Shown piece after piece: positions 16,681-25,068 of a DNA stretch of 64,000 nt. Source of the stretch: Herbiconiux aconitum (GTDB lineage Bacteria; Actinomycetota; Actinomycetes; Actinomycetales; Microbacteriaceae). Each line of letters begins with the position of its first letter. Position 1 is the stretch's first letter. The DNA lies in the NCBI RefSeq assembly GCF_024979235.1, contig NZ_JANLCM010000002.1:496001-560000 (forward strand). Reading direction: 5' to 3'. Position numbers and translations under genes: made by a program. The notes beneath the pieces were generated by a model. That model was not told the DNA's origin, ran no database searches, and worked only from the letters and a program-made list of their open reading frames with translations.

Positions 16681-18038
16681 ACGCCACCCGTGAGCATGGC
16701 GCGCCAGAGCTCGGGGAACTCGGGCAGGGTCTTCGACGTGGTGCCGATGTCGTGAATCAGCACACCCTCGGTCGCGAGGCCGATGACCGCGCCGGCCGTA
16801 GCCATCCGGTGGTCGGAGTAACTCGACCAGATGCCGCCGTGGAGCGGTCGCGGCGAGATGGCGAGGCCGTCGGAGAGCTCTGTGACGTCGCCACCGAGCT
16901 GGTTGATCTCGGTCGCCAGCGCGGCGAGCCGGTCGGTCTCGTGGTGACGGATGTGCCCGATGCCCGTGATCTCGCTCGGCCCGCTCGCGAGCGCGGCGAG
17001 CGCGACGACGGTGGGGGCGAGCTCGCCGCCGGTGCTGAGGTCGAGCGTGACGCCGTGGATCGTGTCGCCGCCGATGACGGTCAGGCGGTCGCCGTCGCGC
17101 TCGACGGTGGCGCCGAAGAGGGGAAGGATGTCGGCGAGGTCGGCGCCGACCTGGGTCGTCGCCTCCGGCCACCCGGTGATCGTGACGCGCCCGCCCGTGA
17201 CGACTGCGGCCGCGAGGAACGGCGCGGCGTTGGAGAGGTCGGGCTCGATGGCGACCTCGGCCCCGGCGATGCGGCCGGCCCGAACGGTCCAGCTGTCGCC
17301 TTCGGCGCCGACCGCCACGTCGACACCGCGAGCCCGAAGCGCGGCGATCGTCATCTCGATGTGCGGCTGGCTGGGCAGACGCGAGCCGGAGTGCTGCAAG
17401 TCGAGGCCGTCGTCGAAGCGCGCGGCTGCGAGCAGCAGCCCGCTGACGAACTGGCTCGAGGCGGACGCATCGATCGTGAGCGCACCGCCGGCGACCTTCC
17501 CGGTGCCGTGCACGGTGAAGGGGAGCGCGGCGCGGCCGTCGTCGCCGATGTCGACGCCCAGCGAACGGAGAGAGGTGATGGTGGTGGCCATCGGCCGGCG
17601 CCGGGCGCCCTCGTCGCCGTCGAAGGTGGTGGGGCCGAGGGCCAGGGCTGCGACCGGGGGCAGGAAGCGCATCACCGTTCCGGCCAGACCGCAGTCGATG
17701 GTCGTGCTGCCGAAGAGCTCGTCGGCCGGCGTGATCGTGAGATCCGGGCCGAAAGCGCCCGATCCGGCGACCTGCGTGATCGTGGTGCCGAGCGATCGCA
17801 GAGCCTCGACCATGAGGTCGGTGTCGCGCGAGCGCAGGGGCGCACGGAGGAGAGAGGGGGAGTCGGCGAGAGCCGACAGCACGAGTTCACGGTTGGTGAG
17901 CGACTTCGATCCGGGCACCGAGACGATGGCATCGACGGGCGCAGCAGCGTGAGGCGCCGGCCAATGCTCTTCGGTGGTCTGGGGCGCGTCATCGCCGTAG
18001 GGATTGAACTCCGGCTTGGAATATCTCGAAACAGGCAT
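16677..18038 (-). CDS. aroA: 3-phosphoshikimate 1-carboxyvinyltransferase (EPSP synthase)
   Basis: A 453-residue EPSP synthase of the shikimate pathway, joining phosphoenolpyruvate to shikimate-3-phosphate. Signatures are VPGSKSLTNRELVLSALA, CGLAGTVMRFLPPVAAL with DGDEGARRRPM, QFVSGLLLAA, and the C-terminal RHHETDRLAALATEINQLGGDV plus YSDHRMATAGAVIGL. The leader operon is aroA-rsgA-hisN. The 5' end overlaps the promoter of the divergent sigma-factor gene at 18018-18043, which lies inside the first aroA codons. Confidence 0.96.
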   Translation of the reverse strand: MPVSRYSKPEFNPYGDDAPQTTEEHWPAPHAAAPVDAIVSVPGSKSLTNRELVLSALADSPSLLRAPLRSRDTDLMVEALRSLGTTITQVAGSGAFGPDLTITPADELFGSTTIDCGLAGTVMRFLPPVAALALGPTTFDGDEGARRRPMATTITSLRSLGVDIGDDGRAALPFTVHGTGKVAGGALTIDASASSQFVSGLLLAAARFDDGLDLQHSGSRLPSQPHIEMTIAALRARGVDVAVGAEGDSWTVRAGRIAGAEVAIEPDLSNAAPFLAAAVVTGGRVTITGWPEATTQVGADLADILPLFGATVERDGDRLTVIGGDTIHGVTLDLSTGGELAPTVVALAALASGPSEITGIGHIRHHETDRLAALATEINQLGGDVTELSDGLAISPRPLHGGIWSSYSDHRMATAGAVIGLATEGVLIHDIGTTSKTLPEFPELWRAMLTGGV

Positions 18039-18043
18039 CGGTT
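18018..18043 (+). promoter_or_regulatory. SigH/SigR-type promoter (GGAAT-N18-GTT)
   Basis: GGAAT at 18018-18022 and GTT at 18041-18043 are separated by exactly 18 bases, matching the consensus recognised by SigH/SigR-type thiol-stress sigma factors. It reads toward the sigma-factor gene, implying positive autoregulation, as known for sigR in Streptomyces and sigH in Mycobacterium. The -35 element lies within the first codons of divergent aroA. Confidence 0.65.
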
Positions 18044-18167
18044 ATCAGAATAGTCGGCAGAGAAAATCCTGGAGGTAATGCGCGTGGTGGCAACGTCGGT
18101 GCTCGCAGACCCGGTCGAGATCTCGCTCGGGGTGGATGTTTCCGCCCCGGTCGTAGACTGGAGCGTG

Positions 18168-18764
18168 ATGAGCACACCCACTCCAGATCCTCGCGCCCTA
18201 TTCGAAGAGCAGGCCATTCCGTTCCTCGATCAGCTCTACGGCGCGGCGCTGCGCATGACCCGAAACCCCAGTGACGCTCAAGACCTCGTGCAAGAGACGT
18301 TCGTGAAAGCGTTCGCGGCGTTCGCGCAGTTCGAGCAGGGCACCAATCTGAAGGCCTGGCTCTACCGCATCCTCACGAACACGTTCATCAACACCTACCG
18401 CAAGAAGCAGCGCGATCCCTACCAGGGCTCCACGAGCGACATGGAGGATTGGCAGCTCGGAACAGCCGAGTCGGCCACCGCCAGTCTCTCCAGCCGTTCG
18501 GCCGAGGCCGAAGCGATCGATCACCTGCCCGACAGCGACGTCAAAGAAGCGTTGCAGTCGATCCCAGAAGACTTCCGTCTGGCCGTCTACCTGGCTGACG
18601 TCGAAGGCTTCTCCTACCAGGAGATAGCCGACATCATGAAGACCCCAGTGGGAACGGTCATGAGTCGCCTGCATCGTGGCCGGCGACTCCTGCGGGGTCT
18701 GTTGACTGATTACGCACGGGAGCGCGGTTTGGCCACCGCGTCCGTCAAAGGGAGCAAGAAATGA
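18168..18764 (+). CDS. sigH: ECF RNA polymerase sigma factor, SigH/SigR group
   Basis: A 198-residue sigma factor from ATG 18168: region 2 ([31 protein letters not shown], then [16 protein letters not shown]) and region 4 ([43 protein letters not shown]). It directs the thiol-oxidative and heat-stress regulon. An in-frame ATG at 18078 preceded closely by GGAGG would give a 30-residue N-terminal extension, resembling the longer unstable SigR' isoform of Streptomyces; a GGAG also lies before 18168, so both may be used. The gene ends in an ATGA overlap with the zinc anti-sigma factor gene. Confidence 0.93.
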   Translation: MSTPTPDPRALFEEQAIPFLDQLYGAALRMTRNPSDAQDLVQETFVKAFAAFAQFEQGTNLKAWLYRILTNTFINTYRKKQRDPYQGSTSDMEDWQLGTAESATASLSSRSAEAEAIDHLPDSDVKEALQSIPEDFRLAVYLADVEGFSYQEIADIMKTPVGTVMSRLHRGRRLLRGLLTDYARERGLATASVKGSKK

Positions 18765-19000
18765 CTGACTGCGGCTGCGACAAGGCACGAGCGGAACTCG
18801 AAGAGTATCTGCGCAACGAGATCTGCCGAACGGATGCCTCGGAGATCCGAGCTCACCTGGAGACCTGCGAGGGGTGCCAGTCGGAACTCCACATCGGCAT
18901 CGTGCTCACCCAGACCGTGCAGCGCGCCTGCAAGGAGACCGCGCCCGAGGAGCTGAAGGACCAGCTCCTCGCGCGGTTGCGCACCCTGCAGGTGCTGTAG
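18761..19000 (+). CDS. rshA: Zinc-containing anti-sigma factor (RshA/RsrA, mycothiol-system type)
   Basis: A 79-residue ZAS-family anti-sigma factor. HLETCEGC gives the H-x3-C-x2-C zinc and thiol-switch motif; additional N-terminal Cys residues (DCGCD) and EICR match RsrA/RshA. In the reduced state such proteins hold the cognate sigma factor; disulfide formation with zinc loss releases it. The ATG start overlaps the sigma-factor stop, giving stoichiometric coupled synthesis. Confidence 0.92.
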   Translation: MTDCGCDKARAELEEYLRNEICRTDASEIRAHLETCEGCQSELHIGIVLTQTVQRACKETAPEELKDQLLARLRTLQVL

Positions 19001-19103
19001 GCGCAGGGTCGAGAACGGGGTACCCTCCGCCTGGGGCGGGGAACTTGGTACCGCGCCGCATTCTTCGGGCTCGCCCGGCCTTCGGCTGGGCGGGCCCTTA
19101 TTG

Positions 19104-19469
19104 CTCGCGCCGCCGCTACTGCGGCGCGAGGCGACATGTTCGGCTGAGGTCGGAGGGCCCGGCCTGCGGTCGGACCCTCCGGCCTCGGCCTCACCCTGGG
19201 TCGTCCGGGAGCGGCCCGCGGCCTGCGGTCTCGTGCCCCATGACTTGGGAAACGAGAACGAGAACGAGAACGAAACGACGGAGGGGGCGCGGAATTGCGG
19301 GCGGAGGCTCCGTCGTTTCCGGTGTGGGGCCCGAAACTCCATCGTTTGGCACACGAGAGCGCGGGACGGCACGCAACGGGCCCTACTCGACGACCCAGGG
19401 TGAGCGCGCGGCCGCGTCAGCGACCGCACGCGAACATGTCGCGGCGCGCCGCAGAAGCGGCGGCGCGCC
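19104..19469. repeat. Nested inverted-repeat intergenic element (MITE-like)
   Basis: A 366-bp element fills the space between rshA and the convergent kgd gene. The outer arms (19104-19142 and 19431-19469) are 39 bp with 34 matches as inverted copies; each arm is itself palindromic. A second perfect 16-bp pair (19190-19205 and 19389-19404) and a third 12-bp pair (19272-19283 and 19308-19319) nest inside. No protein can be supported within it. Part of it (about 19368-19424) recurs at 27516-27572 in inverse orientation. It is probably a dispersed repeat of the genus and could fold as a large RNA or DNA cruciform. Confidence 0.7.
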
Positions 19470-19502
19470 CTGAAGGGGCCGCGCAAAGCACGGCCCCTTC
19501 AG
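19470..19502 (-). terminator. Terminator of kgd
   Basis: CTGAAGGGGCCG (19470-19481) pairs perfectly with CGGCCCCTTCAG (19491-19502) around a nine-base loop. It begins 12 bases beyond the kgd stop codon and directly abuts the repeat element. Confidence 0.65.
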
Positions 19503-19514
19503 CAGCTAGCACTC

Positions 19515-22500
19515 CTAGTGCGCCACAGCCCGCGCGATCAGCTGCGCCTGCTCCACCGCGTGACGCTTCGCCGACCCTGCCGCGGGCGATGCCGCCGCGG
19601 GGCGGGACACGACCGCGATGGTGCGCCCGTCGAGGTGGCGCGCCAGTTCGGTGCAGATGAACGGCCAGGCGCCCTGGTTCTGCGGCTCGTCCTGCACCCA
19701 CACCAGTTCGGCGTTCGGGTACTGCGCGATCACGGCGTTGATCTCCTCGAGCGGCAGCGGGTAGAACTGCTCCACCCGCACCAGGGCGATCGTGTCGTCG
19801 GGGTTCTTCTGCAGCTCGCTGGCGAGGTCGTAGTAGACCTTGCCCGAGTGCAGCAGCACCTTCGTGACGGCGGCCTTGTCGGTGATGCGCACATCGTCGA
19901 TCACCGGCTCGAACCGCCCGGCGGTGAGGTCGTCGACCGAACTCGTCGCGCCGCGGAGCCGCAGCATCGCCTTCGGGGTGAAGACGATGAGGGGCCGGCG
20001 CGGACGGTCGTAGGCCTGACGGCGCAGCAGGTGGAAGTACGACGCCGGCGTGGAGGGTCGCGCCACCACCATGTTGTCTTCGGCGCACATCTGCAGGTAG
20101 CGCTCGATGCGAGCGGAGGAGTGGTCGGGGCCCTGACCCTCGTAGCCGTGCGGAAGCAGCAGCACGAGGGAGGAACGCTGTCCCCACTTCTGCTCGGCCG
20201 AGGAGATGAATTCGTCGATGATGGTCTGCGCACCGTTCGCGAAGTCGCCGAACTGCGCCTCCCAGAGCACCAGGGCATCCGGCCGCTCCACCGAGTAGCC
20301 GTATTCGAAGCCCATCGCGGCATATTCGCTGAGCAGCGAGTCGTAGATCCAGAAACGTGCCTGGTTGTCGGTGAGGTTCGCCAGAGGCAGCCATTCCTGA
20401 CCGTTCTCGCGATCGTGCAGCACTGCGTGACGCTGCACGAAGGTGCCGCGGCGGGCATCCTGACCGGCGAGACGCACCGGGGTGCCCTCGACCAGCAGCG
20501 ATCCGAGCGCGAGTAGCTCGCCGAAGGCCCAGTCGATGTTGCCCGACCGGCTCATCTCGAGTCGCTTGGACAACAGCTGCTGCAGCTTGGGGTGCACCGA
20601 GAAGCCCGAGGGCGGGTTGTCGAAGGCGTCGCCGACGAGGTGGATGGTCGACTCGGCGACCGCCGTCTCGAACGGTGTCTTCGAGCTGTCGTCGCGCTGG
20701 GCCTCGGGTCGCTCCAGGTCGGCGATCGCGTTCGTGTCGCCTGTGATCACGGGGATCGACGAGGTCTGGGCCGCGTGGGTCTCGGCGAAGGCGCGCTCGA
20801 GGCGGTCTTGGAAGTCGCGGTGAGCGGCTTCGTACTCCTCCTCGGTGATGTCGCCACGACCGACCAGCGACTCGGTGTAGAGCTTGCGTACGCTGCGCTT
20901 GGCCTCGATGAGGTTGTACATCAGCGGCTGCGTCATCGACGGGTCGTCGCCCTCGTTGTGACCGCGGCGGCGGTAGCAGATGAGGTCGATGAACACGTCG
21001 CGGTGGAACTGCTGGCGGTATTCGAAGGCGAGCTGCGCCACGCGCACCACCGACTCCGGGTCGTCGCCGTTCACGTGGAAGATCGGCGCCTGGATGGTCT
21101 TCGCGACATCGGTCGAGTAGACCGAGGAGCGCGACTCCGACGGGGGCGTGGTGAAGCCCACCTGGTTGTTGATGTTGATGTGGATGGTGCCGCCCGTGCG
21201 GTATCCGCGCAGCTGCGACATCTGCAGCGTCTCCACCACGACGCCCTGGCCCGCGAGGGCAGCGTCGCCGTGGATGAGGATGGGCAGGGTCGAGAAGGTG
21301 CCGATGGGCTTGCGATCCTGCTTCGCCCGGGCGATGCCTTCGAGCACGCCGTCGTTGGCCTCGAGGTGCGAGGGGTTCGCCGCCAGGTAGACCGGGATCT
21401 CCGTGCCGGCCGACGAGGTGAAGGTGCCTTCGGTTCCGAGGTGGTATTTCACGTCGCCGGAACCCTGAACCGTGCGGGGGTCTTGCGTGCCCTCGAACTC
21501 GCGGAAGATCTGGCCGTAGGTCTTGCCGGCGATGTTGGTGAGCACGTTCAGACGGCCGCGGTGCGCCATGCCGATCGCGACCTCGTCGAGGCCCTCCTCG
21601 GCTGCGCCCTGGATGATGCGATCGAGCAATGCGATCGTCGACTCGCCACCTTCGAGCGAGAATCGCTTCTGGCCGACGTACTTGGTCTGCAGGAAGGTCT
21701 CGAAGGCTTCGGCCTCGTTGAGCTTCTCGAGGATGCGCATCTGCTCGTCGTGGCCGGGCTTCGCGTAGGGGCGCTCGACCTTCTCCTGGATCCAGCGGCG
21801 CTGACCGGGGTCTTGGATGTGCATGTACTCGATGCCGATCTTGCGGCAGTAGGAGTCGCGCAGCACGCCCAGGATGTCGCGCAGGTAGGCCTGGCGGGTG
21901 AGGCCGAACTCGCCGGTCACGAACTCTCGGTCGAGGTCCCAGAAGGTCAGCCCGTGGGTGGCGATGTCGAGGTCGGGGTGCGAGCGCTGGCGGTATTCCA
22001 GCGGATCGATGTCGGCCATCAGGTGCCCGCGCACGCGGAAGGCGTTGATGAGCTCCTGCACGCGCGCCGTCTTGTCGATGGCGCTGGCCTCGTCGACACT
22101 GATGTCGGCGGCCCAGTGGATCGGCTCGTAGGGGATGCGGAGCTCGGCGAAGATGTTCTCGTAGAACTTGCGCTCACCGAGCAGCAGCTCGTGCACCTTC
22201 TTGAGGAACTCGCCGGAGCCGGCGCCCTGGATGACGCGGTGGTCGTACGTTGACGTGAGGGTGATGATCTTGCCGATGCCGAGATCGCTGAGCACCTTCG
22301 GCGAGGCGCCCTGGAATTCGGCCGGGTACTCGAGAGCACCGGCGCCGATGATGGCGCCCTGCCCCTTCATGAGGCGTGGCACCGAGTGCACGGTGCCGAT
22401 GCCGCCCGGGTTGGTGAGCGAGATCGTGGTGCCCTGGAAGTCGGTGGCGGTGAGCTTGTTGGCCCGGGCGCGCTGCACGAGGTCTTCGTAGGCGGCGAGG

Positions 22501-23351
22501 AACTCGTTGAAGCCCATCGTGTCGGCGCGCTTGATGCCGGGAACCAGAAGCGCCCGCGAGCCGTCGGGCTTCGGCAGGTCGATCGCGATGCCGAGACCCA
22601 CGTGGGCCGGGGCGACGACCGACGGCTTGCCGTCGACCTCTTCGTAGTAGACGTTCTGGCTCGGGAACTCCTTGAGCGCCTGCACCAGCGCCCAGCCGAT
22701 GAGGTGGGTGAAGGAGACCTTGCCGCCGCGGGCGCGGCGCAGGTGGTTGTTGATGACGATGCGGTTGTCGATCAGGAGCTTCGCCGGGATGGACCGCACG
22801 CTGGTCGCGGTGGGAACCGTGAGGCTGGCGTCCATGTTCGTCGCGAGCGACTTCGACATCCCGCGCAACGGGGTGACGGTGTCTTTCTCGGCGTCTTCGG
22901 CGGCATCCTTCGCCGCTTCTTCGGGCGTCATCGGCCGGGCGCTCGGCGCCTCGGCCGGGATCGGCTGCGGTTTCGCCTCGACGCTCGTGGTGCGCGCGAT
23001 CGGCTGGGTCAGCTGGCGGGAGTCGGCTCCCGACGCCTCGGCGATCTGCTGCGATTCGGTCTTGGCCGTGGGCGGCGTCGCGACCGCTTCGGCTGGGGCG
23101 GACCCCTCCGCGGGTGCAGCCCCCTCTGCGGGCGCTGCGGATGCCGCGGGGGGCGTCACGCCTTCTGCCGGTGCTGCACTGCCTCCGGAGACGTGCGATC
23201 GGTAGCTCTCCAGCACCGGCCACCACGACTTGTCGACCGAGTTCTTGTCGACGAGGTACTGCTCATACAGCTCGTCGACGAGCCACTCGTTCGCCCCGAA
23301 TTCTCCCGATGTTCCGTCATCGGTGCTCGTACCCGTCAATTGGCTAGCCAA
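19515..23351 (-). CDS. kgd: Multifunctional 2-oxoglutarate dehydrogenase E1/E2 (2-oxoglutarate decarboxylase, OdhA/Kgd)
   Basis: About 1,278 residues. The fusion typical of Actinobacteria is visible: an N-terminal FGANEWLVDELYEQYLVDKNSVDKSWW segment, an Ala/Pro/Glu-rich linker, an E2-type acyltransferase domain ending in TYDHRVIQGAGSGEF, then the thiamin-diphosphate dehydrogenase domain (GMAHRGRLNVL, HGDAALAGQG, YRRRGHNEGDDPSMTQP). There is no lipoyl domain; lipoate is supplied by the AceF partner. It feeds the TCA cycle and is normally inhibited by the OdhI/GarA protein. The start is uncertain: TTG 23351 puts the conserved motif at residue 18, as in relatives; GTG 23432 would add 27 residues. 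Confidence 0.93.
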   Translation of the reverse strand: MASQLTGTSTDDGTSGEFGANEWLVDELYEQYLVDKNSVDKSWWPVLESYRSHVSGGSAAPAEGVTPPAASAAPAEGAAPAEGSAPAEAVATPPTAKTESQQIAEASGADSRQLTQPIARTTSVEAKPQPIPAEAPSARPMTPEEAAKDAAEDAEKDTVTPLRGMSKSLATNMDASLTVPTATSVRSIPAKLLIDNRIVINNHLRRARGGKVSFTHLIGWALVQALKEFPSQNVYYEEVDGKPSVVAPAHVGLGIAIDLPKPDGSRALLVPGIKRADTMGFNEFLAAYEDLVQRARANKLTATDFQGTTISLTNPGGIGTVHSVPRLMKGQGAIIGAGALEYPAEFQGASPKVLSDLGIGKIITLTSTYDHRVIQGAGSGEFLKKVHELLLGERKFYENIFAELRIPYEPIHWAADISVDEASAIDKTARVQELINAFRVRGHLMADIDPLEYRQRSHPDLDIATHGLTFWDLDREFVTGEFGLTRQAYLRDILGVLRDSYCRKIGIEYMHIQDPGQRRWIQEKVERPYAKPGHDEQMRILEKLNEAEAFETFLQTKYVGQKRFSLEGGESTIALLDRIIQGAAEEGLDEVAIGMAHRGRLNVLTNIAGKTYGQIFREFEGTQDPRTVQGSGDVKYHLGTEGTFTSSAGTEIPVYLAANPSHLEANDGVLEGIARAKQDRKPIGTFSTLPILIHGDAALAGQGVVVETLQMSQLRGYRTGGTIHININNQVGFTTPPSESRSSVYSTDVAKTIQAPIFHVNGDDPESVVRVAQLAFEYRQQFHRDVFIDLICYRRRGHNEGDDPSMTQPLMYNLIEAKRSVRKLYTESLVGRGDITEEEYEAAHRDFQDRLERAFAETHAAQTSSIPVITGDTNAIADLERPEAQRDDSSKTPFETAVAESTIHLVGDAFDNPPSGFSVHPKLQQLLSKRLEMSRSGNIDWAFGELLALGSLLVEGTPVRLAGQDARRGTFVQRHAVLHDRENGQEWLPLANLTDNQARFWIYDSLLSEYAAMGFEYGYSVERPDALVLWEAQFGDFANGAQTIIDEFISSAEQKWGQRSSLVLLLPHGYEGQGPDHSSARIERYLQMCAEDNMVVARPSTPASYFHLLRRQAYDRPRRPLIVFTPKAMLRLRGATSSVDDLTAGRFEPVIDDVRITDKAAVTKVLLHSGKVYYDLASELQKNPDDTIALVRVEQFYPLPLEEINAVIAQYPNAELVWVQDEPQNQGAWPFICTELARHLDGRTIAVVSRPAAASPAAGSAKRHAVEQAQLIARAVAH

Positions 23352-23501
23352 AGCCGATCGCCCACTCTCCGTTTGCCTCACGTCCGTGGCACGTGCCGGT
23401 GTCTGCTGCGTTGCTTCTCCACGCGTGGACACGTGCTTCTTCAACCCTAAACCTTTCGCGGCTGTGGTCTGATCATCAGGCGTCGGGGTTAGCGTTGAGA
23501 C

Positions 23502-24941
23502 ATGGAGTTCTATGGCGGGGCCGGGCACACCGACCTCACGTATTCAGACGTCTTCCTCATCCCGTCGCGCTCGGCGGTGACGAGCCGACTCGACGTCTCG
23601 CTCGCCCCGGCCGACGGCACGGGCGCCTCGATCCCGATCGTCTCGGCCAACATGAACTCGGTCACCGGCCCGCGCCTCGCCGCGACTCTGGCTCGCCGTG
23701 GCGGCCTCGGCGTGCTGCCGCAGGACATGCGCTTGCAAGATCTGGATGCCGCCATCCGCTGGGTGAAAGATCAGCCGGTCGCGTTCGACACACCCTTCGA
23801 TTTCCGGCCGTACGACACGGTCGAACAGGCCCTCAAGACGGTTCCCGCCGTGGCCGGCCACGGCATCGTGCTGCATGACGACGACGGAACGTTCGTCGGC
23901 TGCATCATGGCTTCCCGGCTCGCCACTGCGCTTCCGGATGCGCAGCTCGGCGACCTGGTGCACGGCGCCCTCACCTCCATCTCCGCCGACGACGTGGCGG
24001 GTGCGCGCGAGGCCTTCGACGCCATGGTCGCCGCCGACATCGACTTCGCGCCGGTGATGCAGCACGGCGCCGTGGTCGGCACCCTGAGTCGCACGAGTGC
24101 GCTCCGCTCCACGATCTACCAGCCGGCGGTGGATGCGAACGGGCGGCTCCGCGTAGCCGCCGCGGTCGGCATCAACGGTGATGTGGTGACGAAGGCGCGC
24201 GCCCTCGTTGCCGCGGGCATCGACGTGCTCGTGGTCGACACCGCACACGGGCACCAGGAGGGCATGCTCCGCGCGCTGCGGTCGCTGAAAGAGGCGAAGC
24301 TGGGCATCCCGATCGCCGCCGGCAACGTCGTGACTGCGCGCGCCGTCGCCGACCTCGTCGACGCGGGCGCCGACATCCTGAAGGTCGGAGTCGGCCCCGG
24401 CGCCATGTGCACCACCCGCATGATGACCGCGGTCGGGCGGCCGCAGTTCTCCGCGGTGCTCGAGACGGCAGCCGCGGCGCACGAGCTCGGGGCGCACGTC
24501 TGGGCCGACGGGGGAGTGCGCTACCCGCGTGACGTGGCGCTCGCCCTCGCGGCGGGCGCGTCGTCGGTGATGATCGGCTCCTGGTTCGCGGGAACACTCG
24601 AGGCGCCCGGCACCCTCGACCGCGACGCCGAGGGCCGTCTCTACAAGGAGAGCTGGGGGATGGCGTCGACGAAGGCCGTCAAGGAGCGCTTCGGCCGGCT
24701 CGACGCCTATGAACTGGCGCGCAAGACGCTGTTCGCGGAGGGCATCTCGTCGAGCCGGATCTACCTCGACCCGCTGCGGCCGTCGGTCGAGGATCTGCTC
24801 GACATGATCACCTCCGGAGTGCGGAGCTCGTTCACCTACGCCGGTGCCGCGACGCTCGCCGAGTTCCACGACCGAGCGCTGGTGGGCATCCAGTCGGCCG
24901 CAGGCTACGAAGAGGGGAAGGCGTTGCCGGTCAGCTGGTGA
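23502..24941 (+). CDS. guaB1: GuaB1-family IMPDH-related protein (GMP reductase with CBS domains)
   Basis: A 479-residue protein of the IMP dehydrogenase/GMP reductase fold. It has the TIM barrel with PIVSANMNSV, VVDTAHGH, the NAD-contact AAGNVVTA and the catalytic-Cys loop VGVGPGAMCTTRM, with a CBS pair inserted at about residues 100-215. The family is annotated 'IMPDH-related', but the mycobacterial GuaB1 has been shown to be a GMP reductase, converting GMP to IMP with NADPH for purine salvage; I assign that role by homology. It is divergent from kgd with a short shared promoter region. Confidence 0.9.
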   Translation: MEFYGGAGHTDLTYSDVFLIPSRSAVTSRLDVSLAPADGTGASIPIVSANMNSVTGPRLAATLARRGGLGVLPQDMRLQDLDAAIRWVKDQPVAFDTPFDFRPYDTVEQALKTVPAVAGHGIVLHDDDGTFVGCIMASRLATALPDAQLGDLVHGALTSISADDVAGAREAFDAMVAADIDFAPVMQHGAVVGTLSRTSALRSTIYQPAVDANGRLRVAAAVGINGDVVTKARALVAAGIDVLVVDTAHGHQEGMLRALRSLKEAKLGIPIAAGNVVTARAVADLVDAGADILKVGVGPGAMCTTRMMTAVGRPQFSAVLETAAAAHELGAHVWADGGVRYPRDVALALAAGASSVMIGSWFAGTLEAPGTLDRDAEGRLYKESWGMASTKAVKERFGRLDAYELARKTLFAEGISSSRIYLDPLRPSVEDLLDMITSGVRSSFTYAGAATLAEFHDRALVGIQSAAGYEEGKALPVSW

Positions 24942-24959
24942 GCCCTCTGCCCAGCCCTG

Positions 24960-24965
24960 TATAAT
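24960..24965 (+). promoter_or_regulatory. Consensus -10 box of the CNNM operon
   Basis: A perfect TATAAT 18 bases after the guaB1 stop. No good -35 hexamer is visible at 17 bp. The expected start point (about 24972-24976) coincides with the ATG of a short leader reading frame at 24976, so that frame would be translated leaderless. Confidence 0.6.
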
Positions 24966-24975
24966 CGCACGGACA

Positions 24976-25068
24976 ATGGACGACCCTCCCTCTGCCCATC
25001 ATCATCCTCCGTCACCGATCATGATCGAACGCGATCGACTCCATTCCGGAGGCCCCCGTGGCCTTTGA
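24976..25068 (+). CDS. Putative leaderless leader peptide upstream of the CNNM gene
   Basis: A 30-codon frame begins ATG 24976 (MDDPPSAHHHPPSP...) and ends at TGA 25066-25068, overlapping the first codons of the CNNM gene (GTG 25058) by 11 bases. The ATG lies 10 bases after a perfect -10 box, which is the geometry of a leaderless mRNA. Its start is rich in Asp, Pro and His. Acidic/proline-rich leader peptides (mgtL in Salmonella and E. coli) sense low Mg2+ by destabilising ribosomes; a comparable role for this CorC/CNNM-type transporter operon is my inference. No independent evidence that it is translated. Confidence 0.45.
   Translation: MDDPPSAHHHPPSPIMIERDRLHSGGPRGL

Noticed and set aside
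18874-19486. Several 80-260 codon frames on both strands over the region between rshA and kgd.
   Set aside because: They translate the repeat element and differ between its two inverted halves; no start signals or domains.
20592-22253. A 553-codon plus-strand frame inside kgd.
   Set aside because: Antisense shadow of a well-conserved gene; no recognisable motif.
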